Shown: positions 7,501 through 17,516 of the stretch, piece after piece
Position numbering within the stretch: position 1 is the stretch's first letter
Layout: each line of letters opens with the position of its first letter
IMG/VR virus record: IMGVR_UViG_3300006793_000024
Location: 1 to 64,000 of that record
Strand: one strand, 5' to 3'
Length of the DNA stretch: 64,000 nucleotides
Source of the DNA: a virus
Position numbers and translations under genes: made by a program
The notes under the pieces: generated by a model
Told to the model about the DNA's origin: nothing
Seen by the model: the letters and a program-made list of their open reading frames with translations, nothing else
The model's database searches: none

Positions 7501-7691
7501 TGATAGATAAAATAACTTTTTTAATAGATTATGCTAAAGACGGAGAGATTAAAGATCGATTAATCGCCTTAGCGGGAAGTATTCGCTCGAAAGATCATTT
7601 GCTGATTGATATCAAAGAGTTTTCGGGCCTAATTGATCCGGAGCTAGTCGAAGAAGGCCCATTTCTTGGAGACATTGAAATTCAGTTATGA
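7500..7691 (+). CDS. Small acidic hypothetical protein
   Basis: 63 residues from ATG 7500, overlapping the previous stop by one base (TGATG), which suggests coupled translation. Sequence is acidic and soluble (IDPELVEEGPFLGDIEI). It ends in an ATGA overlap with the next gene. No family recognised; the tight overlaps on both sides support it being real and part of the membrane cassette. Confidence 0.55.
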   Translation: MIDKITFLIDYAKDGEIKDRLIALAGSIRSKDHLLIDIKEFSGLIDPELVEEGPFLGDIEIQL

Positions 7692-8152
7692 TAAAAAAGC
7701 TTCCTTTATTTTGCTGCATAATTTTTTTCGCATTTTTATCTCTTGCTAATAACAGCTATGCCGGAGACATTCGTCCAGCAGGAGCAGTGCTGGAAGAGGA
7801 GTCTTATGTTTTTACGATTGCTGAGGCAACCAACCTAAAGAAACAAATTGAAGACTTAGAGAAAGATTTAGCCGCAGCCTCCAAAGAGCTCAACAAGTAC
7901 AAGGAGCTTGAAGAGGTTAGGCTACAGCAAATTGATTTTTACGTATTAAATGAAGGATTTTACCTAAGTCAAATTAGCAGATATAAAGATCTTCAACTTT
8001 TAGATCGAAATCTTCTTGATAAATATAGAAAGAGAGATCGGCTGCAAACTGTAGAAAATATAGGATTTTTATCTTTAGGAGTTGCTCTAACTATTGGGTC
8101 TTTCCTTCTGGCGGATGGCGCTACAGACCTCGCTATATCTACATCGCCATAA
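7688..8152 (+). CDS. Exported coiled-coil protein with C-terminal hydrophobic helix
   Basis: 154 residues. The N-terminus (MIKKLPLFCCIIFFAFLSLA then NNSYAGD) is a signal peptide, probably cut after the SYA-type site near residue 25. A cysteine pair lies inside the hydrophobic core but no clear lipobox follows. Residues about 45-75 form a charged coiled coil (LKKQIEDLEKDLAAASKELN). A hydrophobic stretch at about 124-142 (IGFLSLGVALTIGSFLLA) could be a second membrane span. Export plus coiled coil next to an Rz-like protein suggests a role in envelope disruption, as inference. Confidence 0.6.
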   Translation: MIKKLPLFCCIIFFAFLSLANNSYAGDIRPAGAVLEEESYVFTIAEATNLKKQIEDLEKDLAAASKELNKYKELEEVRLQQIDFYVLNEGFYLSQISRYKDLQLLDRNLLDKYRKRDRLQTVENIGFLSLGVALTIGSFLLADGATDLAISTSP

Positions 8153-8162
8153 TATTACTAAT

Positions 8163-8191
8163 TAAACTTAATTACATGAAGTAATTATAAT
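8163..8191 (+). promoter_or_regulatory. Candidate promoter before the adhesin pair
   Basis: A perfect TATAAT lies at 8186-8191, about 20 bases before the ATG at 8213. The -35 region is weak (taaact or ttaaac). A 7-bp inverted repeat (taattac, loop atgaa, gtaatta; 8169-8187) overlaps the box. A transcript starting here would leave a leader of about 15 bases. Confidence 0.35.
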
Positions 8192-8212
8192 GGAATCAAG
8201 TGGATTAAATTA

Positions 8213-11200
8213 ATGGCGAAATCAAACTATCCAAATAAACTGGACACATCAATAGAAATCCCTGCCGTTAGAGATAACATCATAGAGATCGGATCCGATG
8301 TGCTTAATAGTCTTCGTTCTGCTATATTTCAGATAGAAAGGACATTAGGCATAAATCCGCAGGGCGCTGCAGGAAATTCCGTAGCCGGAAGGCTGGAGAA
8401 GGCTCTAGATGGAAATGGAAACATTTTATCCGAGGCGTTAGATAAGGCTGGCCTATTATCTGGGCCTATTTCTAACGAGGATGTATCGAAGGCAGCTGCT
8501 ATTGCAGAGTCCAAATTACGCTTAAACTTTCCCACTAAATTATTGCAAGATGAGATTTCTCAGCTAGACTTGCAGTTGGGCTTGCTAGAGTCTGTAATAG
8601 ATGAGCTAAGCGCTTTATATGCCACTCACGTCCACCCTTCAGCTACGAATAGGCATAAGGGCAAGGCAATAGTTGTCGAAGAGATACTAAGCGCTCCATC
8701 AGATATCGGAATAACAACTTCAAAAGAAGTTACTGCGCAAGAAGCTTTTCAACAGCTGTATGATTCGCACATTAATTATAGCGGTACAGATATAACCTCG
8801 GCAAACAGGTCCCATACAAGTTCGCAGCTATACTTTGATAATGAAAATGTTTCTGCTTCTATTAGCGGAGATGACGTTCAAGAGGTAATAGAGGAAATTG
8901 TTGACTTGGTCGAAGGACAGGTCGATAATCATCAGAATCTATATCATGCAAATTCAGTATTAAGATCAAATGTCTTATCAGATGTTTCAACCCCTACAAA
9001 GGGAATCCTCCTTCTGGGCGAAGAAGATGTTTCATACCAGAAATCAAATACTGATGCAGATAGCTTCATTTCTAATGTACTACTTCTAGACTCTCCTGAT
9101 GCCCCAAGTCTATCCATAGAGGCTTCTGATATTTTAGAAATTACTATTTCCGGAGAAACTTCTTCTTTCCAAATTTTAAGAGCGAACTTATCTATTGACG
9201 GAAAAACTCTGGAAAGCATTGACATCTACGGATCTTTCTCTGCCTCTTCTGAAACTGGAACTACCGCTAAAGTCTACCGAAATAGGAACAGAGAGTCCGA
9301 GCCAGTTGGGCTCCTACTTGCCGCAAGAGAATACCAGTCTTCTGGGCTTATCTCTTATAGTAATGCAGATGTTATTCAGATTTCAAACCCAAATTCTGCA
9401 AACGTAATTACTAACGGAATTCGTCCAGCAGAAATCAGTCTAACGAACAGATATCTTAAGATATCTTTAGATGGTGCATCGAGCGTAGAAGTGGACCTCT
9501 ATGATGGAGCTCTTGCTCTGACTGGAGATAGCCAGTCTATTGATTCTATTGCTAAAGCTTTTAACGCTCAATTTGCAGAAAACAGAATGAGTGTAACGGC
9601 TTATCGAGTAGACTTTGACGCAGGTAGGGCATCAGAAATTGCGTTAATTCACTCCATTCCAAGCTCCACAACGGAAGAGCATACAATAAAGATCTCAAAG
9701 GGCTCCGATGACGCAATAGGATCCATTGGCCTCTCTGGCGTTGAGGGCCTAACGGTAACTTCGGAAATAGGAACCCAATATTCAATTCAAGGAAAAGACT
9801 TTACAGGCTTGAGCACAAAGCTTTCTGCCTTCGGATTAGTTCTTTTGTCTGGAACCGCATCTGTATCCTCTAGCTCTATAGACTTCGAGGCAATAGGCGT
9901 TAGAAATGGAGATATTCTTGTAATATCAGAATCAGCTGGTGATGACGGAACTTATGTAATATTAGATGTAAGCACTTCTTCTTTCGCTGTAGATAGAACT
10001 CAGCTTCCAAGCAATCAGTGGTCAAGCGTAACCAGTAATGATACATTATTTACGATTTATAGAAACTCAGTCTCTTTGAACGAAATGGCGTTTAAGGTCT
10101 TGCCGGGAGGCGATTCCTCTGCGTCTATCGTAGATGTCCTTATGGATAGAGATAGCCGCTCAATTTTCTATAAAGAAAGGCTGTCATATGGGTATCAGAC
10201 ATACCTTGGATCTGAGAATCTAGTTGCAATTGCAGATTTCTCAGGAGACATAACTCCGTACGCCAAATCAACTCCCGGTGAACTTTCTATTCAGAAGATC
10301 TCGGCTGATCCAAGTGATTTAGAGATAGGATTGAGTCTAGATTCCGGAGAAGTATTTAAGTTTACAAATATTAAATCAGAATATGTAACTATACACTCCG
10401 GAAAGTATAACTTATCCTTATCTATTTTTATCAAAGATTCTGACTCAATAGCCTCAAAGATTATTGCGGATGCATCTGATTTCACCATAAGCCTTTATGG
10501 CTATTCCGGACTAAATGAAGAAGAGAACCTCTTGCTTGGAAGGGTTTTGTATGAAGCTGGAAACTCAAGAATTACCGGAGCCGGAGGAGATTATCCTCGT
10601 CCATTTGGAAAGCTAAGAAAGGGATCAATCGGAACTAAAGATATAGGAACGGATGTACTCCATAAGCTTTATCAAGAGCCGCTATCTGAAACTAGATCCA
10701 ATGGAGTCATCAGGGGCCTGGAAGTAACTCAGGTTACAGACAATGGAACAACATATACCGTATCTATATCTTCTGGCGTATGCTATGTTAGAGGGAAGCG
10801 TTTTGAGTTAGATGAGATATCTGATTATATCACAGACGTTGAGACTGGTGGGCCACCTGTATCTGTAGATAAGTTTTATGTTGGAATAAACCAATGGGGA
10901 GAAGTCACCTTCAGAGCTCCAGATCCAGCATCTTGTGACTGTCCGTTCTCTCCATATGATTATTCAATTTTGGCTTCTGCAGAAAATGATGGATCAGATA
11001 TTGACATCATCGACTTCAGGCTATTTATTGATAATTTAGACTTAAGAATCTTAAATTCGATTACGGTCAGCCCCCAAGCGGGGATGGGCCACTTCTCCGA
11101 CATAAATAAGGCGCTAAAGTACGCTAAGCGGTTCTCTCAGGCGTTCCCGAAGGCCGGCATTCCAACGGTCCATCTGAAGTCCGGAACGCATCAGGTGGTC

Positions 11201-13456
11201 ACAGAGATGGATCTCGCGCTGGCTGACTATACGCCCCGCGAAGCAGCAGACGTTCAACCAGCTTATGATGGAGGAATCTGGCTGAACTTTCCTGTAAATA
11301 TAGTCGGGGAGGGAGAGTCGACTGTTCTGGACTTAGTTAGAACATTTGCTAATGCAGACATAGCTGACGATGATCGAGATCGTATTGACGCTGAATCAGT
11401 TATGAACAACTGGATGTATATTGCCGGTGCAGGACTGGACTCATCAGCTCCGGATGGAGACTCGGATACATTGATTTCTGGCGTAATCAATATTCGTGAT
11501 CTAAAATTCAATCATTCTGGCATCTTAATTTTCGATCCAACAATTGAAGATGGAGGGTCAAAGCTTAATTTCTCAATTAATATTGAGAACGTAATTTTTG
11601 ATAGAGCTAATCGAGCTATATTTGATCAATATAACTATGGGATATTAGTGCAGGGGCTAGATACATCATCTGGTGTTAAAGCTGGAAATATAAGTATTTC
11701 TAATTGTGAATTTTTAAATACACATATTAAAACAAATTCTTATGATTCAGCCGACCACTGTAATATAAGCATTACGAACAATAATTTTAGAGGATCGGGA
11801 GACGGAGTCGTTGATGGCGAAGATCATTACGCAATATTTGTATCTGGTTCTGGCCATATTTTTGATTTTGAGGATTCTCCGTCTGAAAATAATATAGAAT
11901 TTCGCGGAAATACTGCTTCAGATAGTACGGGAAACTCGTCTTCGCCAACTCCAGACGCCGCAGGAACCCATCTTTGGGGAGATAGAATAAGCAGAAATCT
12001 GTCTGCTGGCAAAAAAATTGGAATTGGTGCCGCCGTTGAGCCTCATCACCCCAACCTCTTGATCCACAGAGGAGGGCCCTCAGATACAACGTCTATTTTA
12101 CACGCAGGAGATACTCCTGCTACAGCCTCTATAGTTTCGTTTGACTCTAGCGTTATAGAGGACGCCTTCCTGTCTGTTGGCGCAAATGCAAATTCTAACA
12201 CAGTTATTGGACGATTTCGCGCATTAGATGATGGCTCTAATTCCAAAGTTACAATTGGCACAATTACGAATCATAAACTTGAACTTAATACAAATAATAA
12301 TCTCGCTATTGTCATTGATGAGAGCCAGCGTGTTGGAGTTGGAACAGATACCCCATTCGGCTTATTAACAGTTCAATCTGCAGCAGCGGCATATGATGCA
12401 TCTGATGCTTCCGGTTATGCTATTTCAGATTATCACACTATAATATCTCAATATGGAAACGATACAGGAAGCGAAATAGGAATTGGATTTAGAATTTCTG
12501 CTTCACAAGATGTGACCGATCGAGTCGGAGCATCTATAACCCACGAAAGAGTTGGAGGTCACTCGCAAGGAAAGCTTCACTTTAAAACCAAAGCTTCAAC
12601 GACTGACTCTGGCTATGCGCAGACTCGCATGACAATTGGAGAGGACGGAAACGTTGGACTTGAGAATTCCAGCCCAAGAGCTAAGCTTACAGTGATACAG
12701 AATGTTCCCAGCCCTTCTTTGGCGACAGGCGGAGAAAGTGGTAGAGGAATAGAGCTTGCAGCCCACTCTGGTAATCAAACTGAAGCTTGTGCTATATATT
12801 ATACTGCTGCTGCCGATCCAATCGGGGCCCCTACTGGGCTTTATTTCGACTTTACAACAAATGGAGTTAATTACCCTACAAAGGCGTACGTTAGCTCTAC
12901 TGCTACGCCTGGAGAGCTTGATTTTACAGGACAGCATCGCTCTGATTCTGACCCAGCATTAAAAAATGTAGAAAATATAGGGCTAATCGTTTCTTCTTTA
13001 GGAGAGTATATAAATCTCGATCTATCTGTCAAGGCAGAGATAAATGAAGCACTTCCAACTGTTGGTCTTGCTTCAAAAAGAAAAGATAAAAAGGCTTATG
13101 GAGTTATCTCTAACATTGAAGATTCAGGAGAAAGAAGAGAGTATGCTTCAGGATCTTTTGTGTCGGTTCTTAGCAAGAAGGACGATAGGCTAATTATTAA
13201 TGCGCTTGGAGAGGGCGGCATTTGGGTTTGCAATATTAATGGAGATTTTGAAAATGGAGATTACATAACTACATGCGAAATTCCAGGATATGGAATGCTT
13301 CAAGATGATGATCTTCTCCATAATTATACTGTTGCAAAAATAACCTGTGATTGTACTTTTGATTTAGATAGCGAAACGTATGATTGTTTAGAGTTTGAGC
13401 ATGATGGCCAAACTTATAGAAAAGCATTTGTTGGATGCACATATCACTGCGGATAG
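8213..13456 (+). CDS. Tail fibre/adhesin with beta-helix domain (paralogue 1)
   Basis: 1747 residues. The N-terminal module (MAKSNYPNKLDTSIEIPAVR onward, about 1-170) is closely matched by the next gene and probably attaches both to the virion. From about 950 the pattern GHFSDINKALKYAKRF with TVHLKSGTHQVV begins a right-handed beta-helix like pectate-lyase-fold tailspikes. Fibre repeats follow (VGVGTDTPFGLLTV at about 1370, SPRAKLTVIQ at about 1488). The C-terminal 120 residues (YGVISNIED, NALGEGGIWV, NGDYITT, PGYG, CTYHCG) match a terminal domain I know from phage structural proteins that may act in trimerisation or self-cleavage. A GC-rich patch lies at 11070-11240 inside the beta-helix start. 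Function: host surface binding or glycan cleavage. Confidence 0.8.
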   Translation: MAKSNYPNKLDTSIEIPAVRDNIIEIGSDVLNSLRSAIFQIERTLGINPQGAAGNSVAGRLEKALDGNGNILSEALDKAGLLSGPISNEDVSKAAAIAESKLRLNFPTKLLQDEISQLDLQLGLLESVIDELSALYATHVHPSATNRHKGKAIVVEEILSAPSDIGITTSKEVTAQEAFQQLYDSHINYSGTDITSANRSHTSSQLYFDNENVSASISGDDVQEVIEEIVDLVEGQVDNHQNLYHANSVLRSNVLSDVSTPTKGILLLGEEDVSYQKSNTDADSFISNVLLLDSPDAPSLSIEASDILEITISGETSSFQILRANLSIDGKTLESIDIYGSFSASSETGTTAKVYRNRNRESEPVGLLLAAREYQSSGLISYSNADVIQISNPNSANVITNGIRPAEISLTNRYLKISLDGASSVEVDLYDGALALTGDSQSIDSIAKAFNAQFAENRMSVTAYRVDFDAGRASEIALIHSIPSSTTEEHTIKISKGSDDAIGSIGLSGVEGLTVTSEIGTQYSIQGKDFTGLSTKLSAFGLVLLSGTASVSSSSIDFEAIGVRNGDILVISESAGDDGTYVILDVSTSSFAVDRTQLPSNQWSSVTSNDTLFTIYRNSVSLNEMAFKVLPGGDSSASIVDVLMDRDSRSIFYKERLSYGYQTYLGSENLVAIADFSGDITPYAKSTPGELSIQKISADPSDLEIGLSLDSGEVFKFTNIKSEYVTIHSGKYNLSLSIFIKDSDSIASKIIADASDFTISLYGYSGLNEEENLLLGRVLYEAGNSRITGAGGDYPRPFGKLRKGSIGTKDIGTDVLHKLYQEPLSETRSNGVIRGLEVTQVTDNGTTYTVSISSGVCYVRGKRFELDEISDYITDVETGGPPVSVDKFYVGINQWGEVTFRAPDPASCDCPFSPYDYSILASAENDGSDIDIIDFRLFIDNLDLRILNSITVSPQAGMGHFSDINKALKYAKRFSQAFPKAGIPTVHLKSGTHQVVTEMDLALADYTPREAADVQPAYDGGIWLNFPVNIVGEGESTVLDLVRTFANADIADDDRDRIDAESVMNNWMYIAGAGLDSSAPDGDSDTLISGVINIRDLKFNHSGILIFDPTIEDGGSKLNFSINIENVIFDRANRAIFDQYNYGILVQGLDTSSGVKAGNISISNCEFLNTHIKTNSYDSADHCNISITNNNFRGSGDGVVDGEDHYAIFVSGSGHIFDFEDSPSENNIEFRGNTASDSTGNSSSPTPDAAGTHLWGDRISRNLSAGKKIGIGAAVEPHHPNLLIHRGGPSDTTSILHAGDTPATASIVSFDSSVIEDAFLSVGANANSNTVIGRFRALDDGSNSKVTIGTITNHKLELNTNNNLAIVIDESQRVGVGTDTPFGLLTVQSAAAAYDASDASGYAISDYHTIISQYGNDTGSEIGIGFRISASQDVTDRVGASITHERVGGHSQGKLHFKTKASTTDSGYAQTRMTIGEDGNVGLENSSPRAKLTVIQNVPSPSLATGGESGRGIELAAHSGNQTEACAIYYTAAADPIGAPTGLYFDFTTNGVNYPTKAYVSSTATPGELDFTGQHRSDSDPALKNVENIGLIVSSLGEYINLDLSVKAEINEALPTVGLASKRKDKKAYGVISNIEDSGERREYASGSFVSVLSKKDDRLIINALGEGGIWVCNINGDFENGDYITTCEIPGYGMLQDDDLLHNYTVAKITCDCTFDLDSETYDCLEFEHDGQTYRKAFVGCTYHCG

Positions 13457-13465
13457 GAATAAGAA

Positions 13466-16400
13466 ATGTCTAAATCAAATTACCCAGGAAAGCTTGATAC
13501 TTCTGTAGAAATCCCTTCTGTAAGAGATAACATAACAGAAATTGGGTCTGACGTCCTAAATAGCATTAGATCTGCTATTTTCAATATCGAACGAACATTG
13601 GGAATAAACCCGCAGGGTGCTGCGGGAAATACAGTTGCGGCAAGGCTGGGTAATTTAATTGATGATAATGGAAACATCATTGAGTCGGCTCTAGATCGAG
13701 CAGGAATTTTGTCCGGGCCAATAACAAATGAAGATGTTTCGAAAGTAGCCGCCATAGACGAATCCAAGTTAAGGCTAAATTTTCCTACTCATCTGCTGCA
13801 AGATGAAATTTCTATCCTTGATAATAAGATAGAGCTCTTTATAGCCGCTCTAGATGAGCTTAATAAGATTCTAAGCGCCCACATACATCCTGAAGCAACA
13901 AATAGGCATAAAGCAAAAGCGATTACCGCAACAGAGGCTGAATCTGTAGCTTCGGCAATTGCAACCTTGTCGCTCAGCTCTGGAACAGTTCAGGCTGCGC
14001 TAGAAGCTCTTTATGATGCCCATATAAACTTTACTGGCGAAAACTTAACTGCTTCAAATAATTCTCACAAGGCCTTGCAGCTATACTACGATAACAGTGA
14101 GACCTCTGATATTATCCCATCTGATGATGTCCAAGGAGCTATAGATGACCTTGTTAACTTAGAGGGCGTCGGACTAAGAAAATCTATTCTAAATCTAAAT
14201 TCCAATGGAATAGTAAGAACAGGCGATGCTATAGACGCCTATGAAAAGATTGATTCTGGATCAATACTGGTTGCATCATCGGAAATATCCTTTCCCGTTC
14301 CAACAGGTGGGTCAAAAACTATTATCTCATTTACGAATAGTCCTTCTGTTATTTCTGAAATAAAGGAGTTTGACGTATTGGAGATACTAAATGCAACAGT
14401 AGATTCGGACAATACAGATTATCTCATATCTTCAGTAACCCTAGACGCCTCTGGAGACCTCAGTCAGGTAGAGGTTTACGGTGGCCCAAAAAATGCTTTA
14501 ACGACGGGAACTACTGCTAGAGTTAAGAAGAGCGTCTATACAACATATAATGAAAATGCACTTAACTGTGCTGTTAGACCGAGGTTGGGATTCAGCAATA
14601 CTCCCACAATTCAGGTCTGCCTTCCAAACTCTGCAACTATTATTTCTTCTGGCGCTAGGCCGGAGAATATAGTAAGTGGAACCTCAGACACCTTAGCCAT
14701 AGAAGTTGATGAAGAAACAACTTACGAAATTGATATAAGCAACTCTAATTACACCGTTCAAACCCTCGATATTGTCATCGCAACAATAAATCAATATTGT
14801 GCAGAAAATAAGTTAAACTTTTTTGCCTATAAGTTAAAGGCTCTAAATTGTTATGAGCTAGCATTGTCTCATAATATTCCAAATCATGCCGATGACGTTC
14901 GAATAAGAAGTCTAAAAATAGTTGACGCATCATCGAACGATGCATCGGCAGCTATGGGGCTGTCCTATATAAAGGATCGCTTGACAAAGGGAGCTTTCGG
15001 AAATTCTGTTCATATCAATGGCATGCTTATTGATGATTTCGGAAAAGTAATTACCCATAATTCTGAATCTATATCTATTGGAACAGGAACGCTTGAATTA
15101 AACGCAAAAGGAGCAACGGATTTTCTTGCTAGCGGAATAAGAGTCGGAGACTTAGTTGTAATAGATGGATCCTCTGACTCTGATGATGACGGGTCTTACT
15201 CTATAAAAACGGTTGAGGCAACAAGGATAACTCCGGATTTCACATCTACGCTGCAAGGCTCTCTTTCAGAGACATCTGCAGTTTTTATTCTTAGATCTGG
15301 AGCTCCAATTTCAGAGCTAAACTTCATAGAGCTTGACGGACTGATGATGCTCGATATATTTGCCGATGATAATGCAAATATACACTTTAAAAAACGACTA
15401 GATATTGTCGGACATATGTCTTTGTCCAATTTTTATGCAACAGTAAAAGACGTAACTCAAGGGTTTATAACTAGTGACCAAGAATATACTCTAAAAGTAG
15501 ATACGTCTGGCATGGCCACCCTGAAGCAAGAGCCCTCCGGAACAGAGGGTCCAGAAGTTTTTGTTGGAAGCACAGGAGAGTACAAGGTTTTATCAAATGA
15601 TGGAATGAATTATGTAGTTTTAAGTGTTTTTGTTCCCAATGAGTCAATCGCAGCGATTGGAGCAAGTGATTTAACCTCATCTATCTTTGGATTCGATGAA
15701 CTTCCCTCTTCCACTCTTCATCTCTGCAGAACTATATTTTCTCCAGAATTTGGAGTTGTCATTGAAGAACCTGATGCTGGCTTAGGAGGAAAGGGGGCAC
15801 TCAGCACTACTGACAAAAGGACGACCGGAACTGCTGATGATACGATCATTTCCTCATCTTTTATAGAAAGATACATACAGGGTCCAAGAAATGAGCTTCG
15901 AGGAAGCGGACTTATCAGGGGTATAAGCGTAAAATCTATTGTTGACAATGGAGATGGAACTTCTACTCTAAATATTGACCCAGGAGTTGGAGTCGTAAAC
16001 GGAATAAGAATTGAGTACTTAGGAGATGCAGCTCTAACATATCGGCATACTAATGGCGCTACAGATAACTTCTACGTAGGATTAAACGGAGAGGGATGTA
16101 TAGTAATAGGTAATGAAGTCGATCCAAATGCAGGAACAGACTATATCTCTCCATTTTACACGCAAAATGTTGCACATTTGGCCTACATAGATCTTGCATC
16201 CCTAGAGATTACAGACTTAAGGCTATTTGTTGACCACCTTGATTATAAGTTAGTAGCGGATATAACCGTATCAAATGATACAAGATTTGGACACTTTGCC
16301 AGTCTTCAGAGTGCAGTTAAATATGCAGAAATGTTCTCAAAAATGTTTCCTGACGTAGGAACTCCGAGCATATTTGTAAAAGAAGGAACTTATGAATTAA

Positions 16401-17020
16401 CAGAGAAGCTTACTTTGAATTTCGATGTAAAAATACACGGAACAGGTCCAACTTCTATAATCAAGAGAGCCTCTACCTTCCCCCTTAGCAACTTCAGCAT
16501 CCTTGCTCAAGGTCATGAGATGGTTCTGATAGGAGCAGATACAGGCTCTAGCTCGATACAGTATGGAGTAGATATAAGCAACTTGACATTTGAGGGAATC
16601 ACAGGTCAGCCAACCAGTAAGTCTGGAACCGTTTTCAGGGTAACAAATAACATAACAAACACAGGAGCAACAAAGGCTCGTTTTAAATTTGACGGCCTTC
16701 GCTTTATTGCTGCGGCAGACTACTCATCATCCGCTGCATATACTGGCGCAGAAAATGAAATGCCCTTTCACATAGGAAACGACAGTGGTGGCACTTATCA
16801 AAATATAATTATTCAGAATTGCTATTTTGATGGAGTTGGCTACCAGCAATGTGTGGCATACTTAAATCAGGGCAATACGTTTAAAAATATCTTAATCACA
16901 GATAACATCAGCCAAAGATCAATTGATGTAGCGGGAGGATATACTCTTCTGCAAGAAAATTCAGCAACAAATACCCTCTCTGGTATCTTAGAGGTCAACA
17001 ATATTATCGAGGCGCTATAA
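13466..17020 (+). CDS. Tail fibre/adhesin with beta-helix domain (paralogue 2)
   Basis: 1184 residues, 9 bases after paralogue 1, with aggaa before the ATG. The N-terminus (MSKSNYPGKLDTSVEIPSVR) and long stretches after it follow paralogue 1 nearly residue for residue (GINPQGAAGN, AHIHPEATNRHKAKAI). The beta-helix start (FGHFASLQSAVKYAEMF) is at about 935, the same place as in paralogue 1, with IFVKEGTYELTEKL and IHGTGPTSII typical of pectate-lyase-fold proteins. It ends after about 250 residues of helix and lacks the fibre repeats and terminal domain. It is a duplicated and shortened, or alternatively un-extended, version of the same protein, perhaps with different receptor specificity. Confidence 0.8.
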   Translation: MSKSNYPGKLDTSVEIPSVRDNITEIGSDVLNSIRSAIFNIERTLGINPQGAAGNTVAARLGNLIDDNGNIIESALDRAGILSGPITNEDVSKVAAIDESKLRLNFPTHLLQDEISILDNKIELFIAALDELNKILSAHIHPEATNRHKAKAITATEAESVASAIATLSLSSGTVQAALEALYDAHINFTGENLTASNNSHKALQLYYDNSETSDIIPSDDVQGAIDDLVNLEGVGLRKSILNLNSNGIVRTGDAIDAYEKIDSGSILVASSEISFPVPTGGSKTIISFTNSPSVISEIKEFDVLEILNATVDSDNTDYLISSVTLDASGDLSQVEVYGGPKNALTTGTTARVKKSVYTTYNENALNCAVRPRLGFSNTPTIQVCLPNSATIISSGARPENIVSGTSDTLAIEVDEETTYEIDISNSNYTVQTLDIVIATINQYCAENKLNFFAYKLKALNCYELALSHNIPNHADDVRIRSLKIVDASSNDASAAMGLSYIKDRLTKGAFGNSVHINGMLIDDFGKVITHNSESISIGTGTLELNAKGATDFLASGIRVGDLVVIDGSSDSDDDGSYSIKTVEATRITPDFTSTLQGSLSETSAVFILRSGAPISELNFIELDGLMMLDIFADDNANIHFKKRLDIVGHMSLSNFYATVKDVTQGFITSDQEYTLKVDTSGMATLKQEPSGTEGPEVFVGSTGEYKVLSNDGMNYVVLSVFVPNESIAAIGASDLTSSIFGFDELPSSTLHLCRTIFSPEFGVVIEEPDAGLGGKGALSTTDKRTTGTADDTIISSSFIERYIQGPRNELRGSGLIRGISVKSIVDNGDGTSTLNIDPGVGVVNGIRIEYLGDAALTYRHTNGATDNFYVGLNGEGCIVIGNEVDPNAGTDYISPFYTQNVAHLAYIDLASLEITDLRLFVDHLDYKLVADITVSNDTRFGHFASLQSAVKYAEMFSKMFPDVGTPSIFVKEGTYELTEKLTLNFDVKIHGTGPTSIIKRASTFPLSNFSILAQGHEMVLIGADTGSSSIQYGVDISNLTFEGITGQPTSKSGTVFRVTNNITNTGATKARFKFDGLRFIAAADYSSSAAYTGAENEMPFHIGNDSGGTYQNIIIQNCYFDGVGYQQCVAYLNQGNTFKNILITDNISQRSIDVAGGYTLLQENSATNTLSGILEVNNIIEAL

Positions 17021-17021
17021 T

Positions 17022-17516
17022 ATGTCGGACAAAAAAGAAATCTCAGCAATCGATGCTATCTACGAAATCCTTGACAGGATCGACCTAATGGACAAGCGCC
17101 TACAGGTCATAGACGATAACGTAAAGATCCTTAGCAATAAGTTCTCGAAGTTCCAGCGACTTGAGACCTCAGCTGCAGCAGCGGAACCATCGTCCCGTGT
17201 AGTTGCACCGGTTGTTAAGAGTAATAGCCCTCAAAATTCTGCTAGTCAACAAAAAGTTAAAAAACTTCTTCTGGGAAATATCCGGGTATTCGGATACATC
17301 GTCAATAAAGAGAAGCGACCCTTGAACGAGGTATCCGTAAAGATTTATGATGATAAGAACGAAATCGTGAAGGATCACCTTACTAATCCAGATGGGTTTT
17401 GGGAGGTAAGGCTGCCTAAGGGGAGATACGGAGTAGAATATATACATAAGAATTTTAAGCCAATAAATAGGACTATTGAGCTTAAAGGTGCGGATCGTGA
17501 ATATGAGGTTAAATAA
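17022..17516 (+). CDS. Coiled-coil plus CnaB/carboxypeptidase-regulatory-like domain protein
   Basis: 164 residues. The N-terminal 45 residues are helical and likely a coiled coil (EILDRIDLMDKRLQVIDDNV). A low-complexity Ala/Ser/Pro linker follows (about 49-75). Residues about 84-160 form a small beta-sandwich of the CnaB or carboxypeptidase-regulatory type: IRVFGYIVNKEKRPLNEVSV, then TNPDGFWEVRLPKGRYGVEY. Such domains serve as stalks or binding modules. Placed between the adhesins and the tail-terminator-like gene, it could oligomerise through its coiled coil and connect or decorate adhesins. gaggcgc precedes the ATG. Confidence 0.7.
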   Translation: MSDKKEISAIDAIYEILDRIDLMDKRLQVIDDNVKILSNKFSKFQRLETSAAAAEPSSRVVAPVVKSNSPQNSASQQKVKKLLLGNIRVFGYIVNKEKRPLNEVSVKIYDDKNEIVKDHLTNPDGFWEVRLPKGRYGVEYIHKNFKPINRTIELKGADREYEVK

